This document shows, piece after piece, positions 36,249 through 49,200 of a stretch of 64,000 nucleotides of DNA. Below the pieces are notes generated by a model. The model saw only the letters and a program-made list of their open reading frames with translations, was not told the DNA's origin and made no database searches. How positions within the stretch are numbered: position 1 is the stretch's first letter; each line of letters starts with the position of its first letter. This DNA is from Erythroxylum novogranatense (Eukaryota > Streptophyta > Magnoliopsida > Malpighiales > Erythroxylaceae), in assembly GCA_029891385.1 (NCBI GenBank), contig CM057235.1, positions 7,683,001-7,747,000 on the forward strand, in the 5' to 3' direction. Made by a program: the position numbers and the translations under genes.

Positions 36249-38647
36249 TATAACATCCCATCACCGATGGAAAGGGTAAAACGGTAATTTGGAACGAGTT
36301 AGGAGTAATTACAAGTGTTTTGCTATGTTTATGCATAATATAGCCTCCATATATACATGAATAGAAATTTTTGCACATGCACATGATTGCACATGCATTC
36401 ATGACATTTCCTGGCATATGTGTCTATAAATGTGATTTTTGTGAAAAATGAGATTTTAGTGCTTGAAAATTTAATTGAAGTGGGTTTTGTGAGTTTTGCA
36501 TTTTTTTAGAATTTTAGAAATTTTTTTGAAAAATTTCTGGGAAAACTTTCGGACCGAAAAAATTGCCAACTGACGGACTGATTGGATTTTCGGTACTAGA
36601 AATAACTGTCAAATGGCACTGGAATTTTAAATACATGATTTTTGAATTTATTAATCTAAACCATTGAAATTTGGGGAGAATTTGGAGTAAAAATTGGAGA
36701 CCAAATGGACTAGTTACGAAAGTGGACCAATTGGAATCATAAGGAAGTGACACGTGGCAAGTGACATGTGTCACTTGCCTCACCACAAATTAGGCCACGA
36801 AATTTGTTACATGAAAGACCACAATTGGGTCTTTCATTTAGCCATTCGATACTTCTCATTTGAAGGAATTAAAAGTGTTTTAGATGGAAGTTCTCCGTCA
36901 TATACGTAGCCTCCTTCATCTCCTTTTTCTTCATTTCTTTGTTCATGCCTTACGACACTTTCTTCTTTAAAGCTTCAATGTTGGACTTTGCCTTCTTTCT
37001 TATCCAACCTATTCCACCTTACCAAGGTGAAGATAGTGTTTATGGAAGAGCTAGGGTTGCTTGTGATTTGAAAGAGCTTGGAAGTAAGTATCTTGATAAC
37101 ATCATGGGTTTTGGTTAAATGAAACAATTGTGATGATAGTTTAGAGGCTAATTGTATGACATGGGATTTTGGGTATATGTCGTGGATAGTGATGGGTGAA
37201 TGTGTGTGTGTGTATAAATTTCTTGCCTTGATGAATGAAAGATGATATAGAATTTATTGAATGTGTGTTGGGATAGGTATTGGATGTGAAAGTAGAGGTA
37301 GAAGAGTGTAGGAAATGTATGGATGTTTGAAAGTTTTGTGCTGCAATTTTGTGGATTAATGTTCAAGGCTAAACTTGTGAGCTAGTTATAGTGGATTTAT
37401 GAGGTGAATTGAGAGAAAATTGGATGAGAAATGGTATGGAAGTGGTAGAAATTAAGTTAGGTTGAGAATCTAGAAAATTGGATGTGTATATGTTTCAACG
37501 TTTTTGGTCATAACTTTTATATGGTTATGCTATTGAGACAAGGTTTGACTTAAAATAAACTTGCGAAGTTTGGCTAGAATTCTTATGAAGGAAGTTCTGT
37601 CTAATTGTGGCTTGAAGGGTTCTAAATTTTGCCTTGAAAGGAGGCAATATGTGCAGGGTAAATAGTCATGATTCTAACATTTACGATTTGTTACCAGAAA
37701 TTTTGGAGAATTTTTCTAGGCTAAAGTAGACAGATTTTGAGATATCAGTTTTCATGACAGTTGAAGATTTGCTTGTGAGCTATCTATCGCCACTAAGTAT
37801 GAAATTTTTTTATTTTTAGGTTGAAAGTTATGGCTTGTTAACGTTCAGATGGTAATTCATGTATTAATGTGTTTTAGGGTTGAAAATGTCTTTTAAATGT
37901 ATGGGTTTTGTAAGTTCTGTGTTATGCAGCCAATTTTGGGCTGTTATGGTTTAAAGTAGCTCAAGTGGTCTTATAGAAAGTTGTATAGTAATGTCTTAGC
38001 TTTGTAATGATGTGTAATATGGAAATTTTGGATGTAAGGATTGTAAGTTATGAAATTTTAAAGGATGGACAAGGTTTAGGTGATATGTTGATTTAACACT
38101 CTTAAACAGGGCAGCCACAATAATGGGAGAATTTGACCTAGTTATAGTTTGAATTTCCTTTTAAGTCCTTCATAAGAATTGTAGCATGTTGCTTATCTTT
38201 TTAGTGATATAAAGGATGGAATTTTTCGATAATAGGATAGGAAGTTATGCATTTTGGAAGATTGTGTTACTGTTGAGAATGACACTTATATGGGCAGACA
38301 CTTTGATTGAGAAATTGATCTGGTTAGAGGTTAAATTTGCTTCCAAGTTATGATAGTTGTATAATATGTTCTGATCTTTTTATTGATATAAAGCTTGGAA
38401 TTTTTTGCAAAGGGGATGAAGAGATATGATATTTAGAAGTCTGTGATATTACATGGGATGGATATTCGGGAAAGTTAAATTCATTTGCAATTTTGATCCT
38501 TATAAAGGCAATATTTGTTCTCAATGTCTTCATGAAAATTGTATATCTTTATTTTATATTTCCATTCATATAAAATTTGTAAAATTTGGAGTTCTGGATC
38601 AAAAGTTAAGGAGGTTTGAAGTTGAGATGTCGGTAGAGAAGACACAG
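36249..38647 (+). repeat. Element A: 3' LTR, part before the nested insertion
   Basis: It starts TATAACATCCCATCACC directly after the polypurine tract; the expected TG terminus has become TA. A short (TG)n run lies near 37200. The sequence is broken at 38647 by element B, whose left target duplication CACAG occupies 38643-38647, and resumes at 50271. Confidence 0.85.
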
Positions 38648-39484
38648 TGTAACACCCCACACCCGTAAGACCCGAACCCGATATCGTTGGTGATATCCGA
38701 GTCCGTGTCCCACGAGAGTGGCGTACTACGTCAGTCGATTTAAAATTCAGTATACATTTTTTTTCTTTTCATTTTGCATCCATTAACTCCACGTTCACAC
38801 GGCAAACACAGTAAGTAAATAAAATCCGTATTCAATATAAACCCGTTTCAGTTATTACAGTCATCCAGTAATAATTACAATCACCAATGCAAGAAAACAT
38901 TAATACCACAAGGGCTCAAGAAAATACAATGCCTTGTTATACAAAGATTGCGGAATACAGCTTTACTAAGACACTAATGCGCAACCTGAATCGATCCCGA
39001 TCTCTAACCTTTACTCATCTACAGTAGACATACTCCCGTGTCGACCGGGGTATTCTTCAGGACCTGAAAAATAGATGCAAATTTTGGGTGAGTTTTGCGA
39101 ACTCAGTGAGAAACCATCATCGATGGTTCACTCAAATCATGCATTACGCCCATGGCGTACAGTATAGTACAGTAATCATCAATTACCAATAAGCAGTCAA
39201 GCAGTCAATAACCATAGCCAGTAACAGTAAACCATTCACAGTAACACATACCATCACGAAAGCAGTTACTTATGCGAATACAATGCATATGTGACTCTTT
39301 CCAGTTATTCATTATTGTGCCCAAGTGCTCGATCGGTGTTCGGTGGGGCGCGTGATTTTCTCCCCTGGGCTCGAGGCCCGTCGAGACAAATATGAGAGCT
39401 CAAGCTCTTATCGAATAATAGCAACTTAGGCACGCCCATTATCCGATCATGCAATTATGCATGCGATGCGATTTAGTAAATATG

Positions 39485-39632
39485 CAGATTTCGCTATAAA
39501 GCCCAGTGTATCAAGAAATCCACAATATGGCTATAAAGCCCGATGTATCACTCAATCCACAATATGGCTATAAAGCCCAAAGGTATCGATCGATTCACAA
39601 TATGGCTATAAAGCCCGATGTATCGATGTCGG
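39485..39632. repeat. Four 37-38-bp repeats with a GGCTATAAAGCC core in B's 3' LTR
   Basis: GCTATAAAGCC occurs at 39493, 39530, 39567 and 39605, each time within ATATGGCTATAAAGCCC except the first. The core is an interrupted palindrome around TATAAA. The same array appears in the other LTR at about 47066-47200. Confidence 0.9.
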
Positions 39633-40228
39633 TAAAATCATACAATACAATCCCATACATTACATGCCAAGATTCATACAAAGATCATTCAATTCACTTT
39701 TGCACGTAATTCACGTTGAGCATGTAAACAATCAGAAATTTGAGAAACCAACTAGGTTACTCACCTATTACTTCCGAGCTAATGCCGAAAACCTCTGTGA
39801 CGCTCGGTCAATCGACGCCCAATTGGGCCTCTATATGAATCGAAAAAAATACGAGTCACGAAATATGAAATTTGTGCTCATGTTGATGAGATATGCATGT
39901 TCATGAATTCCTGGTCCTAATTCAATATTTTCCCATAATAAAATTCTATCAAAATTAGAAATCCATAAGCGGCCGACGGTGCATGATTAGGACCTCTATA
40001 GGTCCTCAATTAAATAAAACAGTGTTTACATGTTCCGTCAATAGGAGCTACGTCAAATTCCCGTCTAAAAATTCCCGTTTTCTCATAATATGAAATTAAA
40101 TATTCAACGAATCCGATGCCTCTGGAATCAGGTCAATCGGACGTCGGACGGGAAAGAAATTGACAAAAGAACCATCGGATCAATTAATACCAAATAAAAA
40201 TTCAAGAATAAATAAAAAAGTAAACCCA

Positions 40229-40385
40229 TGCGCCAGCCTCGCGGGGGCGAGACGCCGCCCTCGCGAGGCGGATACACCTCGCTTCGTCGCGAGGGCGAGG
40301 CGTCGCCCTCGCGACCAGCCTCTTAATCTCGCCCTCGCGAGGCGAGATGTCGCCCTCGCGAGACGGCGAGTTTGTCTCGCCTCTG
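40229..40385. repeat. GC-rich palindromic cluster (TCGCGAG) in B's 3' LTR
   Basis: At least six CTCGCGAG or closely related palindromes lie in about 150 bp of otherwise AT-rich LTR, together with GGGCGAG/CTCGCCC inverted motifs. Apparent ORFs of 71-125 codons across it are low-complexity artefacts. The equivalent sites in the other LTR mostly read CTCATGAG. Confidence 0.85.
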
Positions 40386-42710
40386 CCTTTCCCTTTCTTT
40401 CCAGATTTAAATCCCAATTTCCAATTATGCTAACTTTTAACACACAAATCAGAAAAATACCCACTATACCTCATTGGAAAGCTTATGAAAAGCTCTACAA
40501 TTCTCAAGAAGACCATAAAAATCAATTCCAACCCTAAGGGTGTCAAATAACCCATCAAACCTTCTGCCTACTCAATTCCCATCAAAACAGTGCAGTAGAG
40601 TTCCTAACCAGTGCAGTATTTTGCAAATTCAATAACTTCTCATTTCCTTAGTCAAAAATTACAGAATAAATATGCTCATCAAGATCACAATGTGATATAC
40701 AACTTCCATGAACAGTCTAAATTCAAATTCAATAGCTATCTAGGTTAAACAATTCAGTGAAGGCTACTGCCCCTGAAAGTACTCAAATTGGACAGTGGTT
40801 TTCACACAGTATAATTCCTTGTACAAATGTCTAAAATTGCATACTTTATACCCATGAAAAGATAAAACACAGTCCTACACTTCTCATGAAGGGCTCAGAA
40901 TCAGATTTCATCATTAACCAATTTAAAACAGTCTTGCAAGTTACTGCCCTGTTCAGCAGTCCATAACCTAACTTCAGTCCAATCTTTGAAAATCATAAGT
41001 CCCAATTATGTTATCTAAAATAGCATACCATATATCAATTTCAAGGTAATCTCTTCCTCTACAACTTTTCAGAAGCTCACTCACACCAATTCAGTCCACA
41101 TAAAATGTTAAAATTGTCTCCAATCAGTAAACTCACAAAATCACACTTAAGCTAGGTTTCACCCAAACTGCTCAAAACCAGTCATTAGTAATCAATTCAT
41201 ATCTCCAAATATACAATTCTAAAAATATCAAGATCAGTATCAATGGAAAGATAATTCAATATTACACAACTTCCATGAAGACCATTTTCCCTAATTCCAT
41301 CTCAAGTAATTCAGAAAAATCAGCAAAGTTCATATGTTGTGGTTTCGGTTACTGTTCACAGGCAATGGACCAGTAACTTTCCATTCAAAAATTCACCCTT
41401 CTATCATTGCAATTTAACAATACCTATTTCACACTAAATTGAAGCCAACATCCCAAATTTTCAGTGGCCACTAACCTTACCTCATTTACATTTTTCCACA
41501 ATAAATTATGTACAAAACAGTAACATCAATTATAATTCCAATTTTCCAGATTCAATGTTAACCTTAGTTCAATCACTTCCAATGCCTTTTTCACACCACT
41601 AGACATCAAAATAAATACAAATTAAATATAAATACAGTCATACATATATTAGGGCTAACACTGAAAAATTTACAGCATTTAATTCCTCCATTCAAAAACT
41701 CAATTAATTAACCTTGTTCAATTCAAAAATCAAACCATAACATTAACTTCAATGCATCTTCACCTAACCTCATCCCCTTTTTTTCAAATCATAATAATCA
41801 TCACTTTAAACCTAATACATGCTTTAAACCCCTTTTATTAACTACCCCACACTATCATGGCATTTAATCCATATGAAAGACATCATTTAAACTCAAAACT
41901 ATAATGAATACATACCTAACACCAATTCTCCCTCAAAGCTTCAACTTCTAGCTTTTACCTTCTAACTTCTATACCAAGCTACCACCTTTTCCTTCTAAAG
42001 TAATACTCATCATCATCTAGCTTTGATGGGAGTAAGAGATAATAGCTTGAAGTTAGGGAGAAAATGAAGAAAAGAAGAGCCAAACTTGCGATGGTTTGAG
42101 GGAGAAAAGTTTGTGTGTTGTATATGTTTCGGGTGAGATGACAAAATGCCTTACAATTTATCCTTCCTTTAAACACTTATACACGTTCCAGAACAATGAA
42201 GAGAAGCATTTAATGTTGCTTCAAAGTGGCAATTGATGATTGGCTTGTTTTTATTTGAAAAGTCAAATTATTACTTAATTAATTCAGTCCAAAATGTTAC
42301 TCCATTTAACTCCAATGACCCTACTTTCAGTCCCAAAATAAAATACCCAATATTACAGTGCGGTGGGTAGCAATTTTGCTACCGAGAAACTACTGTTCGC
42401 TAATTGGCGATTTTGCCGGTCCGGGAATTGTCTCCTGAAAAATCCAGAAAAATTCCTAAAAATCCCTAAAAATGTAAAACGATTTATGGTGCAGTCCAAA
42501 TAATTTTTCAAATCCCATAACCACGTTAATCACAATAAAATGCCGTTAGGCCCATTCTCGGAATGTCATGAATGCATGACCAAACGATTCACAAGCACAA
42601 ATTCATCGAGCACCGATGCAAGATACCGGATACTACTCATACATCCCTATTAGTCTCATCCTATGCCAATTTTACTATTTTACCCTTCCAGGATGGGGTG
42701 GGATGTTACA

Positions 42711-45700
42711 ATTCTCCCCTCCTTATAAGAATTTCATCCTCGAAATTCTCAGTCAACGGTTCACTATGACAGTAATCATATGAGTCTATATATCCTATAC
42801 ACTTTTCCACTTAATGATTCACTTTTGGAGTGATCACAGTAACCACTCTCAGTCCGTGGTTCAGTTACTATGGCTAACTCATTATCACTTAGTACAGTAA
42901 ACGGATTTGACAAAACTATCAGTTGGCGATCTCATTTTCTTAGCTATCTCACTTACCATTTCTAGAACTGTCACTAACTTTGGTTTCGATATTTAACTCA
43001 GTTCAGTATTTTCGAACCTATTCACTTATCACATTTTATTCCTCTAATACCTTTTTCCCACAGTGCCATATAGTCCAATTCGTATTCCATTGAGGACATC
43101 TCCATGTCATTGGTACCTCCCTTAATCACGTCAGGGACGATTTACATTCCCTTGGTACCAATACAGTAACATTTAATTCCACTACACTATAATCAGTAAC
43201 AATGTACCTAATGCAGTCATTTATTATATGCCATTCACTTTATATTTAAAATTGATTCTCGTAAGACAAATCACTATTCTATAGTGTTCACACACTTCAT
43301 CTGGATATACAGTTTACTCTATCTCATTTGTCCGATCCGATTCCACTTTAGCTAACCATGCAGGCTTCCTCAGTCACTTCCCTTTGTTTCACTTATCACA
43401 ATCAATCTTTGACTCTCGTTAGACACTATACAGTGTAATAGTATATTCCTCCAATAAATCAGAACTCTATATTACGATCATAATCAAACCTTTTTCCTGT
43501 TGAACACTCAAACTATAAACACTTGAGCCAATAATCACTTCATTCTATACCCATAGTTATTCAATTTCACTTTTCACATATGTTTACTAGAATGTCTAAC
43601 TTCAACTGTTCACTTTCTTGTTCTAGTACCTTTTTATCGGGTCCACTTACTTCTTCTTTGAATTTTTCACTATTGTTTTTCCAATTTAATTTGTATAATC
43701 AAACTCATCATAAAATTTATCACTTTACTTCTACACTCTTAACCATTCTTATCACTATTTTTACAACTTCAATTTTCCAGAAACACCTCACTATTACCCA
43801 TAATCTGCTTGACAATCATTGAAAATCTCAATATCTGTAATTGATTTGTTCATTGCCGCATTATCTGTTCACTAGTTGAGTGTAGTAGGTAGAATTGTTC
43901 GTTCATTTCAACATTGCCGTATTTATACCGCTCTTTCCTCAAATTAACCCAAAGTATCCTTATAGGAATCTACGGCTTCAAGATTTTCAATCGCGAACAT
44001 GACACCAGTACCATTTATCAAAGTCGATTCAATATTCACCGCCACTCCTCCAAAGTATGTATATCATCGATGTCGATTCCTCAATTAGTCCTATCGTTCT
44101 TTTCACTTTTCACCGCTCAACACTTCCAAACACATTCATCTCTAATCACGCTTACTACCATTTGCTTACCTCGCATAAATCCTATTAGGTGACTTTACCA
44201 TACATCTTTTACCCTTTTCATTGAGTCCACAATTAGTGTATCTGCAATTTCTTTATGAAGATGTCACTACATCACCTCATTGTCAGTTTCCCTTTTGACC
44301 CTCTTGTCTCTATTCGCCACTCTTTTCATTTTCTCTTCTCAATTATTTTCATATCATTCATATCAACATGTGTTAATACCTTGTCATCCATATTTAAACC
44401 TCCAAAATTTCCATTTTATTTTAGTCTCTCAATTCTCAGTTCGAGACTCTTTTATTCTTCGTTTCAAATCTAGATTCCTCAACAGTTTTACATCATAACT
44501 GGAGATCGATTCACTTTACATTGCAATTAGATTACCTCCAATTAGAATTTCACTTATGTTGGATACTTTACATTTCTGTACATACTGTGCAGATAACCTC
44601 AACAATATGAGCTATGACTCAGTTTCACTTTTAATTTAGTCCATACTTCTATCCGTTTAACCGTTAGTCTTACTACCATCTTGTTCCTGTCCACGAAAGT
44701 CTCATCAATCAATTATTATACCGAATTGCTTTTCAATCATTCTTTCTCAATCAAGACACTTTTATGCCATCATTTAACAAATCAGAACATTTCTTTCGCG
44801 AAGGTTCCTTGTGACAGTCACTTAAATACTTTCTTTGACACTTATTCAGTAATCTATACCGTAATCACTTTTCGCCTCTCTCATACAGTACACTCAAATC
44901 CACTTTTATCTTACTTTAACCTTTTAAGAACTTCACACTTATAATCACTCTAAACATTTACCGCTCAATTCCTCTATGATTTCCATATATCTGTCACATA
45001 CATTTCATTAGTCACAATTAACATTACTGTCCAATAGATATCCCCAACAGTAAATCGACTTAAATGCGACAACTCTTTTCATACAACACTATTGTGGTTT
45101 CATTCTTTTCAAGGTCTTTATTTCATTCTCCCCTTATCATTAAACTGTATGACTCATTCCCATATCCGTTATGTGCAACTTGACCTTGTAAGGTCATATC
45201 AATTTAACTTATCGACTTGATCATTATTATTATTATTATTATTATTTTGCTCCTTATCTTCTATTTTCCTCAAACAGTCTATGATCGGGTGTTCACAGTG
45301 CCCAATACCTGACAAAATCGTTGATACCACTCCATTTTATCTCTATCTATATGCCTATCCATTTACCATTTTCTGTCCATATACACCTAATTCAAGATTT
45401 CCGATACACCATCAAGAGAAATCATCATCTCTCTTTTCCTTTACGATTTTATCATACTAATTTCCAACCTCAAGCACCATAATCACCTAACAATTTCAGT
45501 CTCAAACTTATGCGGTCTAGTTCATAACCATTTCCCGAATTCATTTCAGTCTATCTGTACACTTTTACATTCTTTTAGTTCTCAATAAACCGTTCTGAGA
45601 CTCTATTGAGCTTCTTTCCATTTCGCTATTATCTTTCGCCTATAATATCTATCGATCTCTAACTCGAATACGTTGAATCAAAATATGCCCGATCGGACCA

Positions 45701-46220
45701 TCTACATTTTACTCAATTCCAATATTTCCCTTTCATGACATATACAATGATCGGCGTAATTACCTAACCATCCCGGGCATTTTATATCACTTAGGTCTAC
45801 TATAACCAATATTCTTCCCACATCTCTAGTGGACCTCTCCAAGTTCTAAACATCTTCATTTTTCTGTCACCATAATATTGTCAATTTAATTCGGAAATTC
45901 TTAATTAGTCTAGGCCAACACAGTCATTCTGCTATCACATATGAGGGTTTCTAACCCAGTACAATATCAACCTTCTTATCCATTTTTCCTTTATCCTTTC
46001 CTAATTGATTATCCCCTTTTTGGGATTTACACTCTAATCCAGTCTCACTCTTCTCTCACTTAGTCACTTGACACTTATGCACCCATAGGATTTATCTTCG
46101 TGCGACTCTAACTAGGGATCAGTTACCACGGTCTGCAACGATGCGACTCAAATGCATGCAACCTATGTTCCAAATCGCGCCTGGTACATTACGTATCACT
46201 TGGGCTCGATACCACCTAAA
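42711..46220 (-). mobile_element. Element B: non-coding internal region
   Basis: On the minus strand this runs from the primer-binding site to a polypurine tract (ATTCTCCCCTCC on the plus strand, 42711-42722) next to a relic GAGGATGAAATTC pol-end motif. The first ~150 bases after the primer site parallel element A. No domain-bearing ORF was found; plus-strand frames of 65-92 codons are chance frames in T/C-rich sequence. An (ATT)n microsatellite lies at about 45224-45246. Confidence 0.85.
46201..46214 (-). other. Element B: primer-binding site
   Basis: The minus strand reads TGGTATCGAGCCCA, one base short of the canonical TGGTATCAGAGCC seen in element A. The missing base may be real or may belong to the CAG/CG discordance seen across this element. 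Confidence 0.8.
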
Positions 46221-49200
46221 TGTAACACCCCACACCCGTAAGACCCGAACCCGATATCGTTGGTGATATCCGAGTCCGTGTCCCACGAGAGTGGCGTACT
46301 ACGTCAGTCGATTTAAAATTCAGTATACATTTTTTTTTCTTTTCATTTTGCAGCCATTAACTCCACGTTCACACGGCAAACACAGTAAGTAAATAAAATC
46401 CGTATTCAATATAAACCCATTTCAGTTATTACAGTCATCCAGTACTAATTACAATAAGTCAATGCAGTAAAACATTAATACCACAAGGGCTCAGTAAAAA
46501 TACAATGCCTTGTTATACAGTGATTGCGGAATACAGTTTACTAAGACACTAATGCAGACACGAACTGATTCCGATCTCTAACCTTTACTCATCTACAGTA
46601 GACATACTCCCGTGTTGACCGGGGTATTCTTCAGGACCTGAAAAATAGATGCAAATTTTGGGTGAGTTTTGCGAACTCAGTGAGAAACCATCATCGATGG
46701 TTCACTCAAATCATGCATTACGCCCATGGCATACAGTATAGTACAGTAATCATCAATTACCAATAAGCAGTCAAGCAGTCAATAACCATAGCGATAATAA
46801 AGAAACCATTCACAAGAACACATACCATCACGAAAGCGATTACTTATGCGAATACAATGCATATGACTCTTTCCGATTATTCATTATTGTGCCCAAGTGC
46901 TCATCGGTGTTCGATGGGGACGCGTCGTGATTTCTCCCCTGGGCTCGAGGCGGTCGATCAAGATAAGATGAGAGCTCAAGCTCTTATCGATAATAATAGC
47001 AACTTAGGCACGCCCATTATCCGATCATGCAATTATGCATGCGATGCGATTTAGTAAATATCGATTTGGCTATAAAGCCCAAGGTATCAAGAATCCATAA
47101 TATGGCTATAAAGCCCGATGTATCATCAATCCACAATATGGCTATAAAGCCCAGTGTATCAGTCAGTTCACAATATGGCTATAAAGCCCAGTGTATCAGT
47201 ATCAGTAAAATCATACAATACAATCCCATACATTACATGCCAGTATTCATACAGTGATTATTCAATTCACTTTTGCACGTAATTCACGTTGAGCATGTAA
47301 ACAATCAGAAATTTGAGAAACCAACTAGGTTACTCACCTATTACTTCCGAGCTAATGTCGAAAAACCTCTGTGACGTCGGTCAATCGACGCTCCAATTGG
47401 GCCTCTATATAAATCAGAAAAAGTACGAGTCACGAAATATGAAATTTGTGCTCATGTTGATGAGATATGCATGTTCATGAATTCCCGGTCCTAATTCAAT
47501 ATTTTCCCATAATAAAATTCTATCAAAAATTAGAAATCCATAGGCGCTGACGGTGCGCAATTCGGACCTCTATAGGTCCTCAATTAAATAAAACAGTGTT
47601 TACATGTTCCGTCAATAGGAGCTATGTCAAATTCCCGTCTAAAAATTCCCGTTTTCTCATAATATGAAATTAAATATTCAACGAATCCGATGCCTCTGGA
47701 ATCAGGTCAATCGGACGTCGGACGGGAAAGAAATTGACAAAAGAACCATCGGATCAATTAATACCAAATAAAAATTCAAGAATAAATAAAAAAGTATACC
47801 CACGCTACCTCATGGGGCGAGACGCCCGCCCTCATGAGGCGGATACACCTCGCTGTCATGAGGGCGGGCGCCCTCGCGACCAGCCTCTTAATCTCGCCTC
47901 ATGAGGCGAGATGTCGCCCTCATGAGACGGCGAGTTTGTCTCGCCCTCCTTTCCCTTTCTTTCCATTTAAATCCCAATTTCCAATTATGCTAACTTTTAA
48001 CACACAAATCAGAAAAATACCCACTATACCTCATTGGAAAGCTTATGAAAAGCTCTACAATTCTCAAGAAGACCATAAAAATCAATTCCAACCCTAAGGG
48101 TGTCAAATAACCCATCAAACCTTCTGCCTACTCAATTCCCATCAAAACAGTGCAGTAGAGTTCCTAACCAGTGCAGTATTTTACAAATTCAATAACTTCT
48201 CATTTCCTTAGTCAAAAATTACAGAATAAATATGCTCATCAAGATCACAATGTGATATACAACTTCCATGAACAGTCTAAATTCAAATTCAATAGCTATC
48301 TAGGTTAAACAATTCAGTGAAGGCTACTGCCCCTGAAAGTACTCAAATTGGACAGTGGTTTTTCACACAGTATAATTCCTTGTACAAATGTCTAAAAATT
48401 GCATACTTTATACCCATGAAAAGATAAAACACAGTCCTACACTTCTCATGAAGGGCTCAGAATCAGATTTCATCATTAACCAATTTAAAACAGTCTTGCA
48501 AGTTACTGCCCTGTTCAGCAGTCCATAACCTAACTTCAGTCCAATCTTTGAAAAATCATAAGTCCCAATTATGTTATCTAAAAATAGCATACCATATATC
48601 AATTTCAAGGTAATCTCTTCCTCTACAACTTTTCAGAAGCTCACTCACACCAATTCAGTCCACATAAAATGTTAAAATTGTCTCCAATCAGTAAACTCAC
48701 AAAATCACACTTAAGCTAGGTTTCACCCAAACTGCTCAAAACCAGTCATTAGTAATCAATTCATATCTCCCAATATACAATTCTAAAAATATCAAGATCA
48801 GTATCAATGGAAAGATAATTCAATATTCCACAACTTCCATGAAGACCATTTTCCCTAATTCCATCTCAAGTAATTCAGAAAAATCAGCAAAGTTCATATG
48901 TTGTGGTTTCGGTTACTGTTCACAGGCAATGGACCAGTAACTTTCCATTAAAAAATTCACCCTTCTATCATTGCAATTTAACAATACCTATTTCACACTA
49001 AATTGAAGCCAACATCCCAAATTTTCAGTGGCCACTAACCTTACCTCATTTACATTTTTCCACAATAAATTATGAATAAAACAGTAACATCAATTATAAT
49101 TCCAATTTTCCAGATTCAATGTTAACCTTAGTTCAATCACTTCCAATGCCTTTTTCACACCACTAGACATCAAAATAAATACAAATTAAATATAAATACA

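Larger units (their letters stand above)
38648..42710 (-). repeat. Element B: 3' LTR (left copy)
   Basis: It contains the ACCATCATCGATGGT block (39113-39127), four 37-38-bp repeats each with GGCTATAAAGCCC (39493-39630), and a GC-rich stretch of TCGCGAG palindromes (about 40229-40385) that creates spurious Arg/Ala-rich ORFs on both strands. Most other sequence is AT-rich and non-coding. It is near-identical to 46221-50265 except for clustered differences reported under findings. Confidence 0.92.

Noticed and set aside
35968..36417. 149-codon minus-strand ORF in element A
   Set aside because: It lies antisense to the element, crosses the internal/LTR boundary and has no motif.
40160..40537. 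Arg/Ala-rich ORFs on both strands
   Set aside because: They come from the GC-rich palindromic cluster of a retrotransposon LTR and are destroyed in the equivalent part of the other LTR.
45224..45246. (ATT)n run as a functional element
   Set aside because: It is a simple microsatellite within element B's interior with nothing to suggest a role.
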